A stretch of DNA of 64,000 nt from Paucibacter sp. DJ2R-2 (GCF_025717675.1 NZ_JAJIRT010000002.1:452865-516864), one strand, 5' to 3'. Numbered from the stretch's first letter, positions 1-9,675 are shown. A program made the numbers and translations. The notes: a model not told the origin generated them from the letters alone.

Positions 1-1181
1 CGCGCCTCATGGTCGGGCTGCAGGCAGACGAAGACGGCGGTCTCGGTCGAGCCATAGAGCTGCTTGAGGTTGATGCCGATGCTGCGGTAGAAGCTGAACA
101 AATCAGGGCCGATCGCCTCGCCCGCGGTGTAGGCCACCCGCACGCGCGAGAGGCCCAGGCTGTTGCGCAAAGGCCCGTAGATCAGCAGATCGCCTAACTG
201 GTATTTCAGTCGGTCCAGGGCGCCGACCGGCCGGCCGTCCATCAGGGCCGGGCCGACCCGCCGGGCCAGCGCCATGCAGCGGGCGAACAACCAGCGCTTA
301 GGTCTTGATGCGTCTTCCATGCGGATCATCACGCTGGTCAGCAAGCCCTCGAACACCCGCGGCGGCGCGAAGTAATAGCTGGGGCCGATTTCCTTCAGAT
401 CGATGCTGACGGTGCTGGTCGATTCGGGGCAATTGACCACATAGCCGCAAGCCAGCCACTGGGCGTAGCTGAAGATGTTCTGGCCGATCCAGGCCGGTGG
501 CAGGTAGGCCAGCACCTCTTCGCGGCCCGTCAGACGGTCGAAGCGGGCGCCGGCCTGGGCGCGGTCGATCAGGCTGGCATGGGTGTGGACGACGCCCTTG
601 GGGTTGCCGGTGGTGCCCGAGGTGAAGAACATGGCCGCTTCATCGCTGCTGCGGCCCAGCGCCACCTCACGGGCGAAAAAGTCCGGGCGGCTCAGGGAGT
701 CCTGGCGGCCGCGCTCGAGCAGTTCGTCGAGCGAATGCAGCCCCGGCTCTTCATAGGCGCGCAGGCCGCGCGGGTCGTCGAACCAGATCTGGCGCAGCTG
801 CGGGCAGTGCTCGCGCAGCTCCAGCATCTTGTCCACCTGTTCCTGGTCCTCGACCACGGCGAAGGCGACCTCGGCATTGTTGACAGGGAAGACGAACTCG
901 GCCGCCACCGCATCCTGATAAAGCGGCACGGGAATCGCGCCCAGGGACTGGGCCGCCAACATGGCCGCCGACAGACGCGGCCGGTTTTCGCCGACCACGA
1001 TCAGGTGCTGGCCGCGTTGCAGGCCGGCAAGCGCCAAGCCGTGGGCCAGCTCGCGCACCAGCTGCGCCAGCTGCGCCCAGCTCAGGGTCTGCCAAATCCC
1101 GTATTCCTTCTCGCGCAAAGCCGGCGCATCGGGGCGCTCGGCGGCGTGAGCCAGCAAGAGGCGAGGAAAGGTCGCATCCAC
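1..1181 (-). CDS. AMP-dependent acyl-CoA ligase (ANL superfamily), 3' end missing
   Basis: Activates a carboxylic acid, probably a fatty acid, to its CoA thioester through an acyl-adenylate. The P-loop motif FFTSGTTGNPKGVVHTH lies near residue 185 and the YGSTET motif near residue 375, both diagnostic of the ANL superfamily. The window edge cuts the gene after about 393 codons, so the C-terminal domain is not seen. The start is a GTG at 1181, chosen because AGGAG sits about 8 nt upstream and the protein then begins MDATFPRLLLAHAAERPDAP, the usual start of this family. It diverges from the Crp/Fnr gene at 1374, with an inverted repeat between them. In related bacteria such ligases sit beside branched-chain amino acid-type ABC transporters, but that cannot be tested here. 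The exact substrate is not readable from sequence. Confidence 0.9.
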   Translation of the reverse strand, partial: MDATFPRLLLAHAAERPDAPALREKEYGIWQTLSWAQLAQLVRELAHGLALAGLQRGQHLIVVGENRPRLSAAMLAAQSLGAIPVPLYQDAVAAEFVFPVNNAEVAFAVVEDQEQVDKMLELREHCPQLRQIWFDDPRGLRAYEEPGLHSLDELLERGRQDSLSRPDFFAREVALGRSSDEAAMFFTSGTTGNPKGVVHTHASLIDRAQAGARFDRLTGREEVLAYLPPAWIGQNIFSYAQWLACGYVVNCPESTSTVSIDLKEIGPSYYFAPPRVFEGLLTSVMIRMEDASRPKRWLFARCMALARRVGPALMDGRPVGALDRLKYQLGDLLIYGPLRNSLGLSRVRVAYTAGEAIGPDLFSFYRSIGINLKQLYGSTETAVFVCLQPDHEA

Positions 1182-1276
1182 GTTGTATGTCTCCTGTGCC
1201 GTGCATGCGGCCCTGCAAGAAGCAGGGGCTGCCGACATCTCTTGACCGCATGGTAGGCCGTCACTTTGACGCCGTG

Positions 1277-1294
1277 TTGTCGTTGTAACGACAA
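1277..1294. promoter_or_regulatory. 18-bp inverted repeat, candidate operator in divergent promoter region
   Basis: TTGTCGTTGTAACGACAA has two perfect 8-bp arms around a 2-bp centre. It lies between the divergent acyl-CoA ligase (start 1181) and the Crp/Fnr gene (start 1374). Its position suits an operator for the adjacent regulator or for a TetR-type repressor encoded elsewhere. Regulator identity is inference. Confidence 0.6.
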
Positions 1295-1373
1295 TCCAAG
1301 GGACACCCCGAGCGGTACTTTCCCGGGGGTGCCGTGTAAGGCCTGCGTCAACTTGCAAGGTGGACACTGCCGC

Positions 1374-2138
1374 ATGAATCCAGCGTCAGGCCCACGCACC
1401 GCTTCAGAAGCGGCCATGCCCAGCATCCCCTTGCGCCAGCGCGCCCGCCCGGCCAGCACCGCCGAGCTGGCCGCCATTCCCTGGCTGGCCCTGCTGGATG
1501 AACCGCAGCGCGAGCGCGCCGTGCAGCAGCTGCAAGTGGCCGAAGCCGATGTGGGCGAGCGCGTCTGCCGCATCGGCCGGCCGGCCACCTTCTGGTTCGG
1601 CGTCATCGACGGCCTGCTCAAGATGAGCAATGACGACTCCAGCGGCCAGGCCATCACCTTCACCGGCGTGCCGCCGGGCGGCTGGTTCGGCGAGGGCACC
1701 TTGCTCAAGCGCGAGAGCTACCGCTACAACATCCAGGCGCTGCGGCGCAGCGTGGTGGCCGGCTTGCCGATCGAGGCCTTTCACGAGCTGCTGGAAGGCA
1801 GCATCGCCTTCAACCGCTTCATGCTCAACCAGCTCAACGAGCGTCTGGGCCAGTTCATCGCCGCACGCGAGATCGACCGCATCTCCGACCCTGAGCTGCG
1901 CGTCGCCCGCAACCTAGCCGCCCTCTTCCACCCGCAGCTCTACCCCGGCGTCGGCAGCCTGCTGCGCATCACCCAGCAGGAGCTCGGCTATCTGGTCGGC
2001 CTGTCGCGCCAGCGCGTCAACCAGGCGCTCAACACCTTGGCCGCGCACGCCTTGATCCGCATCGAGTACGGCGGCTTGCGAGTCCTGGATCTGCAGGGCT
2101 TGCGGCGTTTCCCGCAACTGGGGCCAACACCGGGCTGA
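1374..2138 (+). CDS. Crp/Fnr family transcriptional regulator
   Basis: A cyclic-nucleotide-binding-like sensor domain (about residues 30-150, with a GGWFGEGTLL stretch) is followed by a dimerisation helix and a C-terminal winged helix-turn-helix around ITQQELGYLVGLSRQRVNQA. This is the Crp/Fnr architecture. The start at ATG 1374 follows AAGGTGG by about 10 nt and gives 254 residues; ATG 1416 is an alternative. The frame stays open upstream to 1266 and would add a Cys-rich stretch (PCKACVNLQGGHC) if GTG 1329 were used. The position corresponding to the fourth Fe-S ligand of FNR appears to lack cysteine. The gene diverges from an acyl-CoA ligase, its likely target. The effector is unknown. Confidence 0.88.
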   Translation: MNPASGPRTASEAAMPSIPLRQRARPASTAELAAIPWLALLDEPQRERAVQQLQVAEADVGERVCRIGRPATFWFGVIDGLLKMSNDDSSGQAITFTGVPPGGWFGEGTLLKRESYRYNIQALRRSVVAGLPIEAFHELLEGSIAFNRFMLNQLNERLGQFIAAREIDRISDPELRVARNLAALFHPQLYPGVGSLLRITQQELGYLVGLSRQRVNQALNTLAAHALIRIEYGGLRVLDLQGLRRFPQLGPTPG

Positions 2139-2213
2139 AAGCCGGGGCCAGAGCAAGCGCTGCTGCTATTCCTGGCCGAGGGAATCGGGCACCGCCGGAC
2201 TTGGAGCAAGCGG

Positions 2214-4253
2214 ATGACGAAGATGCAGCAGGACCGCCACAGCGCCGAGACAGTTCCCTTTGCCGCCCCGGCCTCGGCCGAACTGGCGCGCATCGACCAG
2301 CATCTGGATCTCGGTGAGAACCAATCGGCGCAAGCACTGCTGCAGGCCTTGCGCGCGCAGCCGGGCTTGCAAGCCGGCGAGCTCCTGCGCCTGCAGGTGC
2401 GCGAGCTGCGCCTGAACCTGAACCAGGAGCTGCGCCTGGACCAGCTCGATCAGGTCTTCGACCTGGTCGAACGCGCGGAACAGCTCGGCGATCCCCTGAC
2501 ACTGGCCGAGGCCTTGTGCTGCCTGGCACGCTTCCAGAGCCGCGCCCATGTCATCACCCTGGCCCTGCAATCGCTGGGCCGCGCCGAGGTGATCTACACC
2601 ACGCTGCAGGACGAGCAGGGTCAGAACCGGTGCCTGATGCTGGTGTGCAAATTCCTGCATGACGAGGCCATGCATGAGGAAGCGATCCGCCGCCTGGAAC
2701 CCTGGGTGCTCGATGAACAGCGTCTGGCCCAGCTGAGCCCGGACGACCGCTACACCCTGACCATCAGCCTGGCTGCGGCCTACTCCTTTGTCGACCGCAT
2801 GGCGGAATCGACCGTGCTGCAGGAGCGCGCCTACGAAGACTCGAAGCGCCGGCAGATCCCCAGCCGCATGTTCCGCGATGCCGTGAACCTGGCCAACAAA
2901 CGCCTCTGGGAAGGCCGGCTCGACGCGACACGGGCCTTTCTGGACGAGGCCGAAGCCTTGCTGCTGGATCATGAGATCAGCGACGGCCAGCGCAGCTTTT
3001 TGCTGCAGAACCAGGCCCTCTACCTCTGGAAGATGGGCCGCCATGAAGAGGCCATCGCGCGCTTTCACCAGGCCCGCGACAACGCACGCCGCCATGCACA
3101 GTGGCCGATCCTGAACCGCGCCCTGATGCGGCGCGCCGAATGCGCCGAGGAGGCCGGCCTCTGGGCCGAGGCCTTGTGTGCGCGCCGCGAGCAAGTCGAG
3201 CTGGCCGAGACCCAGCTCAAGACCCTGAAGCAGAGCACGGGCAACAGCCTGATGCGCATGCTGGGCCATGTACGCACCCAGGCGCAGAACGACTATCTGC
3301 GCCAGCATGGCAATGCCCTGGAGCGCGAACTGGCCGAACGCAACCGCCAGCTGCAGGCCACCCTCTTGAATCTGCAGGGCGAGATGCAAGTGCGGCGCCA
3401 GGCCGAGACGGCGCTGCAAGAGGCGCGCGACGCGCTGGAACTCAAGGTCGAGCAACGCGGCCGCGAACTGGAGCAGGCCATGCGCTTGCTGCTGGAGCGC
3501 GAAAAGCAGGCCGCTTTAGGCCATCTGGTCGCCGGCGTGGCCCATGAGCTGAACACGCCCATCGGCAACGCCTTGCTCGCCACCAGCACCCTCAGCGACG
3601 GCCTGCTCGCCCACCGCCAGGCCTTTGAGGAAAACCGCCTGCGCCGCTCCGACATGAACCAGCTCCATGCCGAGCTGGAGGACGGCCTGGGCATTGCCAG
3701 ACGCAGCCTGGCACGCGCCGCCGACCTGGTCAGCCGCTTCAAGGCCCTGGCGCTGGAACAGAGCAGCGCTCAGGTGATCGAGTTCCAGCCACAGCAGGTG
3801 ATCGAGAACACCCTGGCCGTGATGGCGCCCGCCCTGCGCGCCGAACAGGTCGAGCTCGACAACAGGGGTCGGCCCGGTCGCCTGCTGCGCAACGACCCGG
3901 GCGCACTCGGCCAGGTGCTGGCCCAGCTGATCGAGAACAGCCTGGTCCACGGCTTCCGCAACTGGCCCCCGCCACATCGCCTGACATTGACAGAAGCCGT
4001 GCAAGAGGGCCATTACGTCCTGCGCATCGAAGACAACGGCCGGGGCATGGCCACCGAGCATCTGGCCCGGGCCTTCGATCCCTTCTTCACCACCCAGCTG
4101 GGCCAGGGCTCATCGGGCCTGGGCCTGCACATGGTCTACCGCCTTGTGACCCTGGGCTTGCAAGGCGAGATCAGCCTACACAGCGCACCGGGACTGGGCT
4201 GCAGGGTGACGCTGAGTCTGCCCTTGCGTGTGGACGGATCAGGCCAGGTTTGA
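2214..4253 (+). CDS. Soluble TPR-containing sensor histidine kinase
   Basis: 679 residues with no signal peptide or membrane segment, so it is probably cytoplasmic. Residues about 20-370 are helical and TPR-like (alternating Ala/Leu/Glu-rich helices). A coiled coil follows at about 360-430. The H-box GHLVAGVAHELNTPIGNA puts the phospho-accepting His near residue 444. The ATPase domain has an N-box (IENSLVHGF, about 572), a G1 box (EDNGRGM, about 604) and a G2 box (GQGSSGLGLHMV, about 632). There is no receiver domain, and neither neighbour is a response regulator, so the partner is encoded elsewhere. The TPR region presumably senses a protein or peptide ligand (inference). It starts 75 bp after the Crp/Fnr gene and may be co-transcribed with it. 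Confidence 0.9.
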   Translation: MTKMQQDRHSAETVPFAAPASAELARIDQHLDLGENQSAQALLQALRAQPGLQAGELLRLQVRELRLNLNQELRLDQLDQVFDLVERAEQLGDPLTLAEALCCLARFQSRAHVITLALQSLGRAEVIYTTLQDEQGQNRCLMLVCKFLHDEAMHEEAIRRLEPWVLDEQRLAQLSPDDRYTLTISLAAAYSFVDRMAESTVLQERAYEDSKRRQIPSRMFRDAVNLANKRLWEGRLDATRAFLDEAEALLLDHEISDGQRSFLLQNQALYLWKMGRHEEAIARFHQARDNARRHAQWPILNRALMRRAECAEEAGLWAEALCARREQVELAETQLKTLKQSTGNSLMRMLGHVRTQAQNDYLRQHGNALERELAERNRQLQATLLNLQGEMQVRRQAETALQEARDALELKVEQRGRELEQAMRLLLEREKQAALGHLVAGVAHELNTPIGNALLATSTLSDGLLAHRQAFEENRLRRSDMNQLHAELEDGLGIARRSLARAADLVSRFKALALEQSSAQVIEFQPQQVIENTLAVMAPALRAEQVELDNRGRPGRLLRNDPGALGQVLAQLIENSLVHGFRNWPPPHRLTLTEAVQEGHYVLRIEDNGRGMATEHLARAFDPFFTTQLGQGSSGLGLHMVYRLVTLGLQGEISLHSAPGLGCRVTLSLPLRVDGSGQV

Positions 4254-4310
4254 CGGCACGGCGGCTGAGCTTTCGAACCGCCTATCGCCTTCAACAGGTC
4301 GCCTTCTTGG

Positions 4311-5909
4311 TCAACGTTTCTTGGCCCGGTATTGTTCGTCGACGATCAACTCATTCGTGCCCGGGGGCAAGACCTGGAGCGACTTCAGGAACTCGATCAG
4401 GGCGTCTTGATCGGCCTTGGAGGCGGACTGAAAGGCCTGCCTCGAAGCCAAGGCCTCGCCGGCGTGCCCAAGCACCGCCTGGCGCATGGTGGTGAACAAA
4501 CCATGGTGGAAGTAGGGGCCCGAATTCGCCACGCCCCAAAGACGCCGGGTCAGGAAGCGCCGATTGCCGCCGAGGAATTTGGGCGCCCACACGGGCCAGT
4601 TCATGTCCAGGCTTTCCTGCACCATCTCGTCATTGGGGTCGGAAATGTCGTGCAGCTTCAGATCGGTGTAGGCCGGGACCCACAGCACATCGTCTTGCGG
4701 ATGGGCTGGCTTGAGACGCGGTTGCGGCAGGCTGTCGTCGTTCAAGGCCACGCGAACCGCCTTGGCATCGCCGGCCTTCATATTGCCGGGCGGGTTGAAG
4801 GGGCCGGGCTCCACAAAGGTCCAGTTCTGGCGGCTCAAGGGCAGGCTGGGCGTGTGGCAGGACGCACAGGCAAACTGATTGTTGAACAAGGCCTGGCCCC
4901 GGGCGATGGCCTGCTCGATCTCCGGCTTGTTCGGGATGACCTGGCCCGGCACCGCCATCACCGCCTGGAACAGGGTGGCGGCGGTGACATCGGCACGCGT
5001 CAGCTCATTGCTGTAACCATCGCCATCCGGGTCGGTGTTGGCACCAAAACGCTCGATGGTCTGGATGCCATGGTGGTGGTTGAAGGAGGTGTTGGTGAAG
5101 TCACGCAGCGACACCGAATTGCCCGCCTGGTGCCACGGCCGGATGACCAGGGTCGGTGGATCCAGAGGCGTGGCGGTGATCAAGCTCAGGCGCGGCAGGC
5201 CCTGAACCTCGCGCACATCCCACAGGCCATCTTCCTTGCGAGTCAGGCGCCCAAAGTTGACGCCCTTGCTGATCAGCAAGCGGGTCTCGCCACGTTTCAT
5301 GCTGTCGCGGATGCGCTGCAGATCGGTGCTCATCTCACGCGCCAGCATTTCCACGTAGCCCGACCCAAACAGGCCCGGCGTATGGCGGGAGTTGCCCACG
5401 CTGGACAGCGTGACCGGCTCGCCCTTCTCGTCCAAGGCGCCGCGGGTGGGCGTGGTGTCGGAGCGGTCAAAGGTCACCGCATCGAAGCGCTGGCCCAAGA
5501 CGAACACATTGGTGACGAAATCGCCGCTGCCCCCAGCCACGCCAAAAGGCTGGTTGTGGCAGCCCATGCAGGAGTTGGCATCAGGCCCTGAGATGCGATT
5601 GAAACCGCGCGCCCCGGTCAGGCTCAGCGTGGGGTCCGACAGACCCCGCCCGTTGCCCTTGGTGCGCGGGCGCCCGCCGCCCTCTTCCGTCGTCCAATTG
5701 GCCGAGAACACACGCCGCCCATGCTCGAGGAGCTCAGTCAGCGGGATCTTGAACTCCTCGTCGTCCTGGAGGTGCTGCGCCAGGCCGAGCTCATTGCCGA
5801 TGCCGGACTGCAGCCTGGAGGCATCGATCAAGCTGACCGCCCCCCAGGCCAGCGAGCACAGCAGCAAAACAGCAGCCGGCAGGGCCCATCGACGCAGATG
5901 TTTCATCAT
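4311..5909 (-). CDS. Di-heme cytochrome c, DHOR/putative peroxidase family
   Basis: 532 residues. An N-terminal signal segment (MMKHLRRWALPAAVLLLCSL) indicates export to the periplasm. Two heme c motifs are visible, CMGCH near residue 114 and CASCH near residue 348. The C-terminal block RRLWGVANSGPYFHHG...AVLGHAGEA is characteristic of the DHOR (di-heme oxidoreductase, CcpA/MauG-related) family. The reaction is unknown; it is probably a redox enzyme using c-type hemes. The start at 5909 or 5906 is uncertain (ATGATG). It is the last gene of a minus-strand run with the giant exported proteins at 5950-14416, separated from the one before it by only about 40 bp, so co-expression is likely. Confidence 0.85.
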   Translation of the reverse strand: MMKHLRRWALPAAVLLLCSLAWGAVSLIDASRLQSGIGNELGLAQHLQDDEEFKIPLTELLEHGRRVFSANWTTEEGGGRPRTKGNGRGLSDPTLSLTGARGFNRISGPDANSCMGCHNQPFGVAGGSGDFVTNVFVLGQRFDAVTFDRSDTTPTRGALDEKGEPVTLSSVGNSRHTPGLFGSGYVEMLAREMSTDLQRIRDSMKRGETRLLISKGVNFGRLTRKEDGLWDVREVQGLPRLSLITATPLDPPTLVIRPWHQAGNSVSLRDFTNTSFNHHHGIQTIERFGANTDPDGDGYSNELTRADVTAATLFQAVMAVPGQVIPNKPEIEQAIARGQALFNNQFACASCHTPSLPLSRQNWTFVEPGPFNPPGNMKAGDAKAVRVALNDDSLPQPRLKPAHPQDDVLWVPAYTDLKLHDISDPNDEMVQESLDMNWPVWAPKFLGGNRRFLTRRLWGVANSGPYFHHGLFTTMRQAVLGHAGEALASRQAFQSASKADQDALIEFLKSLQVLPPGTNELIVDEQYRAKKR

Positions 5910-5949
5910 GGGTGTCTCTTGCTCAAGCTCATCTCAAAAGTTCGCGGCT

Positions 5950-8900
5950 TCAGTTGTTCTTGGGCTGCACATCGGGTGACACCAGCTCCACATTCAACAA
6001 CTGGGCCTGGTTCAAGGACCCGCTGGGCGCGCTGCTGCTGCCGCGTGCCACCAGCGCCCCCTGGCGCCAGACCTCGACCATCAGCCCACCCGCTGGCACA
6101 CCCGAAAGCGTGAAGCGACCTTGTGCATCGGTATTGGTCATGCCACGGTAGCTCCGCAGCGTCGAAGAAAACACACGCACCTCGGCATTGGCCAAATCAA
6201 CCGCGCTCAGCGCGCTTGCGCTGACCGCCTGTCGCCCTGCGGCTGTACTGCTGCTGGCCCGCAGCTGGGCTGGCGCACTGGCGGCGAGCAAGGCTTGGCC
6301 ACCTGCGGCACCATTGAGAGTCGAAGCCAGGGCCGGTGCTGCCGGCAAGACGGTGTTGACGCGATAGCCGCCCTGGGCTGTCGGCGTGAACACCAGGTAG
6401 GCCCGGTCGAGATCGAACAAGCTGGTCGAGGTGAAGTACTCGTATACCGCTGTGGCCGAGGGAATTTCCAGAATCGGCGTGGCGCTGAAGTCGACCTGCT
6501 GGAAGGGTGCCGAAGGCCCCGGGGTCAGACCGGCGATCGAGCCTGTATTCAAGGCGGTGATGCCCTGGTAGGCGAAGACGATGCGGCCGTCGCGGAACAG
6601 CTGGATCTGCAAGGTATTGCTGCCGCCCTGGCTGTAATGACGGGTGCGGTCGTAGGTGACGACAAAGCGGTCCGGCAGCTGGTCATTGATCCACACGCCA
6701 CCGCCACCGATCAAGTCGTCGAAGAAGGCCGAGATGCGCTTGCGGTTGTTGAATGCGGAGACGTTTTCCGTGTAGGTGTTGTCCGCGGAATCAAAGGTGA
6801 TGTAGCCATTGCTGCCAACAAAGGCCACCGTTTCGTTGGCACCGTAGAAGGGGAAGCTGAAGGGCAAGGTGCGTTGCGTCGAGCAGTCGTCGCAGGTGGT
6901 CCACAAGACCCCGTAGTTGCTCACGAATGCAGCCTCAATCAAGGTGATGGTGCCAACATCGGTCGTGCCCGCAACCACCGCGGCGGTCGTCGCTGATGAA
7001 CCGTGTCGCGGCAGTCCGCCGCTGGGCGTGTACTCTGCCTGCACCACCAGATCACCCAGCACCGTGGGTACACCGATGATTTGGAAACGTCCATCAGCAT
7101 CGCTGGTCCCCGAGCGACCGCCGGGCGCCGTCAGCTGTACACCCTGCACAGCCCGCCCCTGAGAATCCAGGACCTGACCGATCACACGCGTCAGTGGGTC
7201 CGGCGCCACCTGCACCTGGACGACCGGCGCGCTGCCTTCGTTGCCGCCGAGATCGCCGGCCACAGCGCCCAAACTCAGGCTGTTGACGCCGACCGGTACT
7301 GTCAGCGTGTATTGATAGGGCGCGCTGGTGCTGGTGAAGACGGTCTGGTCGTCAACGGTGAAGCGCACCGCCGTGACCGTGATGTCATCCTGGGCGTCGA
7401 CCGACACAGTCAGAGGCGCACCTTCGTAAACCAAGCTGCCTGCAGCGGGCGAGGTGATGGCGGCCGTGGGCGGCACCCCGGCCAGGTCCACGCGCGGCTG
7501 GTACTGGCCGATGTAGAGACGGCTGTCCCCGCTGCTGCCGCCGCGCGAAAGACCACCACGATCACCGACCAGGTAGATGAAGCTGTCGTCCACGGCTATG
7601 CCCATGCCGTTGTCATCGCGCGCGGTGAAATTCAGGATGGCACGCGGCTGCAGGGTCTGGGGATTGGTGATGTCGACGATGGGCACGCCGTTGACAAAGA
7701 AGACATCGGCGCCGAGCGCGAAGTTGCCCGACAGCACGACGTTGTTCAGGAGTCCGCCCAAATTTTGCTGGGTCCGGGAGAGCAGCACTGGCGCGGCCAG
7801 ATTGCTGATGTCCACCGAAGTCATGCTGTTGGCATAGTCGGCCACAAAAGCGGCATTGCCACGCAAAGCGACGCCGCGGGCGTCGCCTGTGGCCACGGTG
7901 CCGCGCAAGACCGGTGCGGAGAGATTGCTCACATCCACAAGCTTGAGTCCGGCACCACCGGCAGCCACAGCAGCCAGATTGCGGGTCGGGTCCAGCTCCA
8001 GGTTCCAGGCGGTACCGCCCAAGCTGATCACGCCGGCCTGAATCATGGCGCCAGGATTGGCCACGCTGATGATGTACAGGCTGCTGCCAGCGGCCACATA
8101 GGCGGTGGTGCCTCGCACCTTGACGCCCATGGCATTGCCCACGCCTGCGAACGTACCCAGAAGCCGCGGCGCAGTGGGCTGCGAAACATTGACCACCTTC
8201 AGACCCGCTGAAGTGGCGAGGTAGGCAATATTGCCTGCCAAGGTCACGTCGTTGGCTGTGGCGCCAAGATTCAGTGCCGCCACCACGCTGGGGCTGCGGC
8301 GGTCGACACTCAGATTCACCACCTGCAGGCCGGTGGATCCCGCAGCCACAAAGGCATATTCACGGTTCACCGCCACACCGTTGGCATAGCCGGGAATCGC
8401 CACAAAGGACAGCTGTGTCGGTGCGAAGTCTTGCACCACTCCGCTGACCTGGAAGCTCTTGCCATTGTTGCTGACCGTGATCGTGCAGGTGCCGGCCTGG
8501 CTGGCAAACACCCGCCCATCGGGCGAACCAAAATTGCAGCTGGCCAGATTGCTGCTGGCATACGTGGTCTGGCGTTGGGCGCTGGTCAGGTTGATGTCAT
8601 AGCCATCGATCATGGTGCCGATCACTGTCAGCTGCACGCTGGCCGTGCCGGTGATGGAGTTGACCACCAAGGTGAAGTTGCCGGGTGTCACACGCAGGCT
8701 GCGCAGCGCTGCTGCCAGGTTGTAGCTGGCGGGATTGGTGGGGTCGCTGCCGGTCGCCAGCTCGACACCGTCGCGGACGCCGTCGCCGTCGCTGTCCGCC
8801 ACCAAGGGATTGGTGCAGAAGCCGCGCGTGCACTTGAGTTCATCACCGTCGGAAATGCCATCGCCGTCGCTGTCCGGATTGCGCGCATCGGTGCCGGCGC

Positions 8901-9633
8901 GAAACTCCTCGAGCGCATTCAGGCCGTCGTGGTCGAGGTCCAGCAAGGCATCGGCCGGGCTGTTGGGGTCCATGCCCAGGCGCAACTCCTCGTCATCAGG
9001 AATCCCGTCGCCGTCGCTGTCGGCCCCGGTGAAGGCCACGCGCAGCTGCAGCAGGCCTTGCGAGCCTTCGTTGCTGGCTTGTACGACCACAACACCGCTG
9101 CGTACGGCCGTCACCAGGCCCTCGGGACTGACCGTTGCAATGGCGGGATTGCTGACGGCATAGCGTGTGCCGCTGCTGGCCGAGCTGATGTCGTTCGAGT
9201 CGCTGCTGTTGGGATAGGTGGCCATCACGCGCAGCTGCGTGGTCGCGCCCACATTGGGCAAGGTCTGAACGGCCGCCGTCACCTGCACCGATGTCGGGAT
9301 GGGCGTGGTGGGGCCGAGCGTGATGGGCGGCAGGTTGATGGAGCCATTGGCCGGGATGGTGAAGGATGCCGACTCGCCGTAGGTCGTGGTGCCGCCATTC
9401 ACGCAGGTGGCGCGCGCCCTCACCGTACCGAAGTTGGCAGGAATATTGGGCAGCACCCAGGTGCCGTCGGCCTTGGCCTGCACATTGCGATTGAGGACAC
9501 TGACGGTGCAGCCCTCATTGAGGCCGGTCGGAGGCGGGGTTTGACTGTTTGCAATCAGCGGCTGCAAACCCAGAGTCACCAGGCCGAGACCGGACCAGCA
9601 CAAGACACGGAGATTTCTCTTCAGTGATTTCAT
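5950..9633 (-). CDS. Giant exported multi-domain surface protein (Big2, Ca-binding repeats, LVIVD propeller, nidogen-like)
   Basis: About 1227 residues with a signal peptide (KRNLRVLCWSGLGLVTLGL). In order: a Big2-like Ig domain (about 110-195); Asp-rich thrombospondin-type-3-like calcium repeats (DADSDGDGIPDDEE, PDSDGDGISDGDE, ADSDGDGVRDGVE, about 208-298); seven or so LVIVD-type repeats, probably a beta-propeller (about 410-710); an Ig-like domain (about 724-814); a carboxypeptidase-regulatory-like domain (about 818-894); a nidogen-like block with NGYITF (about 900-1050); and a second regulatory-like repeat near the C-terminus. No catalytic motif is seen, so a structural, adhesive or binding role is inferred. 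No PEP-CTERM or LPXTG anchor is present. Start: ATG 9633 is preferred over 9639, but the ribosome-binding site is weak. It lies between an unrecognised exported protein and a di-heme cytochrome. Confidence 0.8.
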   Translation of the reverse strand: MKSLKRNLRVLCWSGLGLVTLGLQPLIANSQTPPPTGLNEGCTVSVLNRNVQAKADGTWVLPNIPANFGTVRARATCVNGGTTTYGESASFTIPANGSINLPPITLGPTTPIPTSVQVTAAVQTLPNVGATTQLRVMATYPNSSDSNDISSASSGTRYAVSNPAIATVSPEGLVTAVRSGVVVVQASNEGSQGLLQLRVAFTGADSDGDGIPDDEELRLGMDPNSPADALLDLDHDGLNALEEFRAGTDARNPDSDGDGISDGDELKCTRGFCTNPLVADSDGDGVRDGVELATGSDPTNPASYNLAAALRSLRVTPGNFTLVVNSITGTASVQLTVIGTMIDGYDINLTSAQRQTTYASSNLASCNFGSPDGRVFASQAGTCTITVSNNGKSFQVSGVVQDFAPTQLSFVAIPGYANGVAVNREYAFVAAGSTGLQVVNLSVDRRSPSVVAALNLGATANDVTLAGNIAYLATSAGLKVVNVSQPTAPRLLGTFAGVGNAMGVKVRGTTAYVAAGSSLYIISVANPGAMIQAGVISLGGTAWNLELDPTRNLAAVAAGGAGLKLVDVSNLSAPVLRGTVATGDARGVALRGNAAFVADYANSMTSVDISNLAAPVLLSRTQQNLGGLLNNVVLSGNFALGADVFFVNGVPIVDITNPQTLQPRAILNFTARDDNGMGIAVDDSFIYLVGDRGGLSRGGSSGDSRLYIGQYQPRVDLAGVPPTAAITSPAAGSLVYEGAPLTVSVDAQDDITVTAVRFTVDDQTVFTSTSAPYQYTLTVPVGVNSLSLGAVAGDLGGNEGSAPVVQVQVAPDPLTRVIGQVLDSQGRAVQGVQLTAPGGRSGTSDADGRFQIIGVPTVLGDLVVQAEYTPSGGLPRHGSSATTAAVVAGTTDVGTITLIEAAFVSNYGVLWTTCDDCSTQRTLPFSFPFYGANETVAFVGSNGYITFDSADNTYTENVSAFNNRKRISAFFDDLIGGGGVWINDQLPDRFVVTYDRTRHYSQGGSNTLQIQLFRDGRIVFAYQGITALNTGSIAGLTPGPSAPFQQVDFSATPILEIPSATAVYEYFTSTSLFDLDRAYLVFTPTAQGGYRVNTVLPAAPALASTLNGAAGGQALLAASAPAQLRASSSTAAGRQAVSASALSAVDLANAEVRVFSSTLRSYRGMTNTDAQGRFTLSGVPAGGLMVEVWRQGALVARGSSSAPSGSLNQAQLLNVELVSPDVQPKNN

Positions 9634-9675
9634 GATCATCCCGACAGTCAAAACCAACGTTTCTTTGCAAACAGC

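Noticed and set aside
4311..5909. RoxA-type rubber oxygenase
   Set aside because: It has two hemes and a CASCH motif like RoxA, but it is about 150 residues shorter and the C-terminal block fits the DHOR family better.
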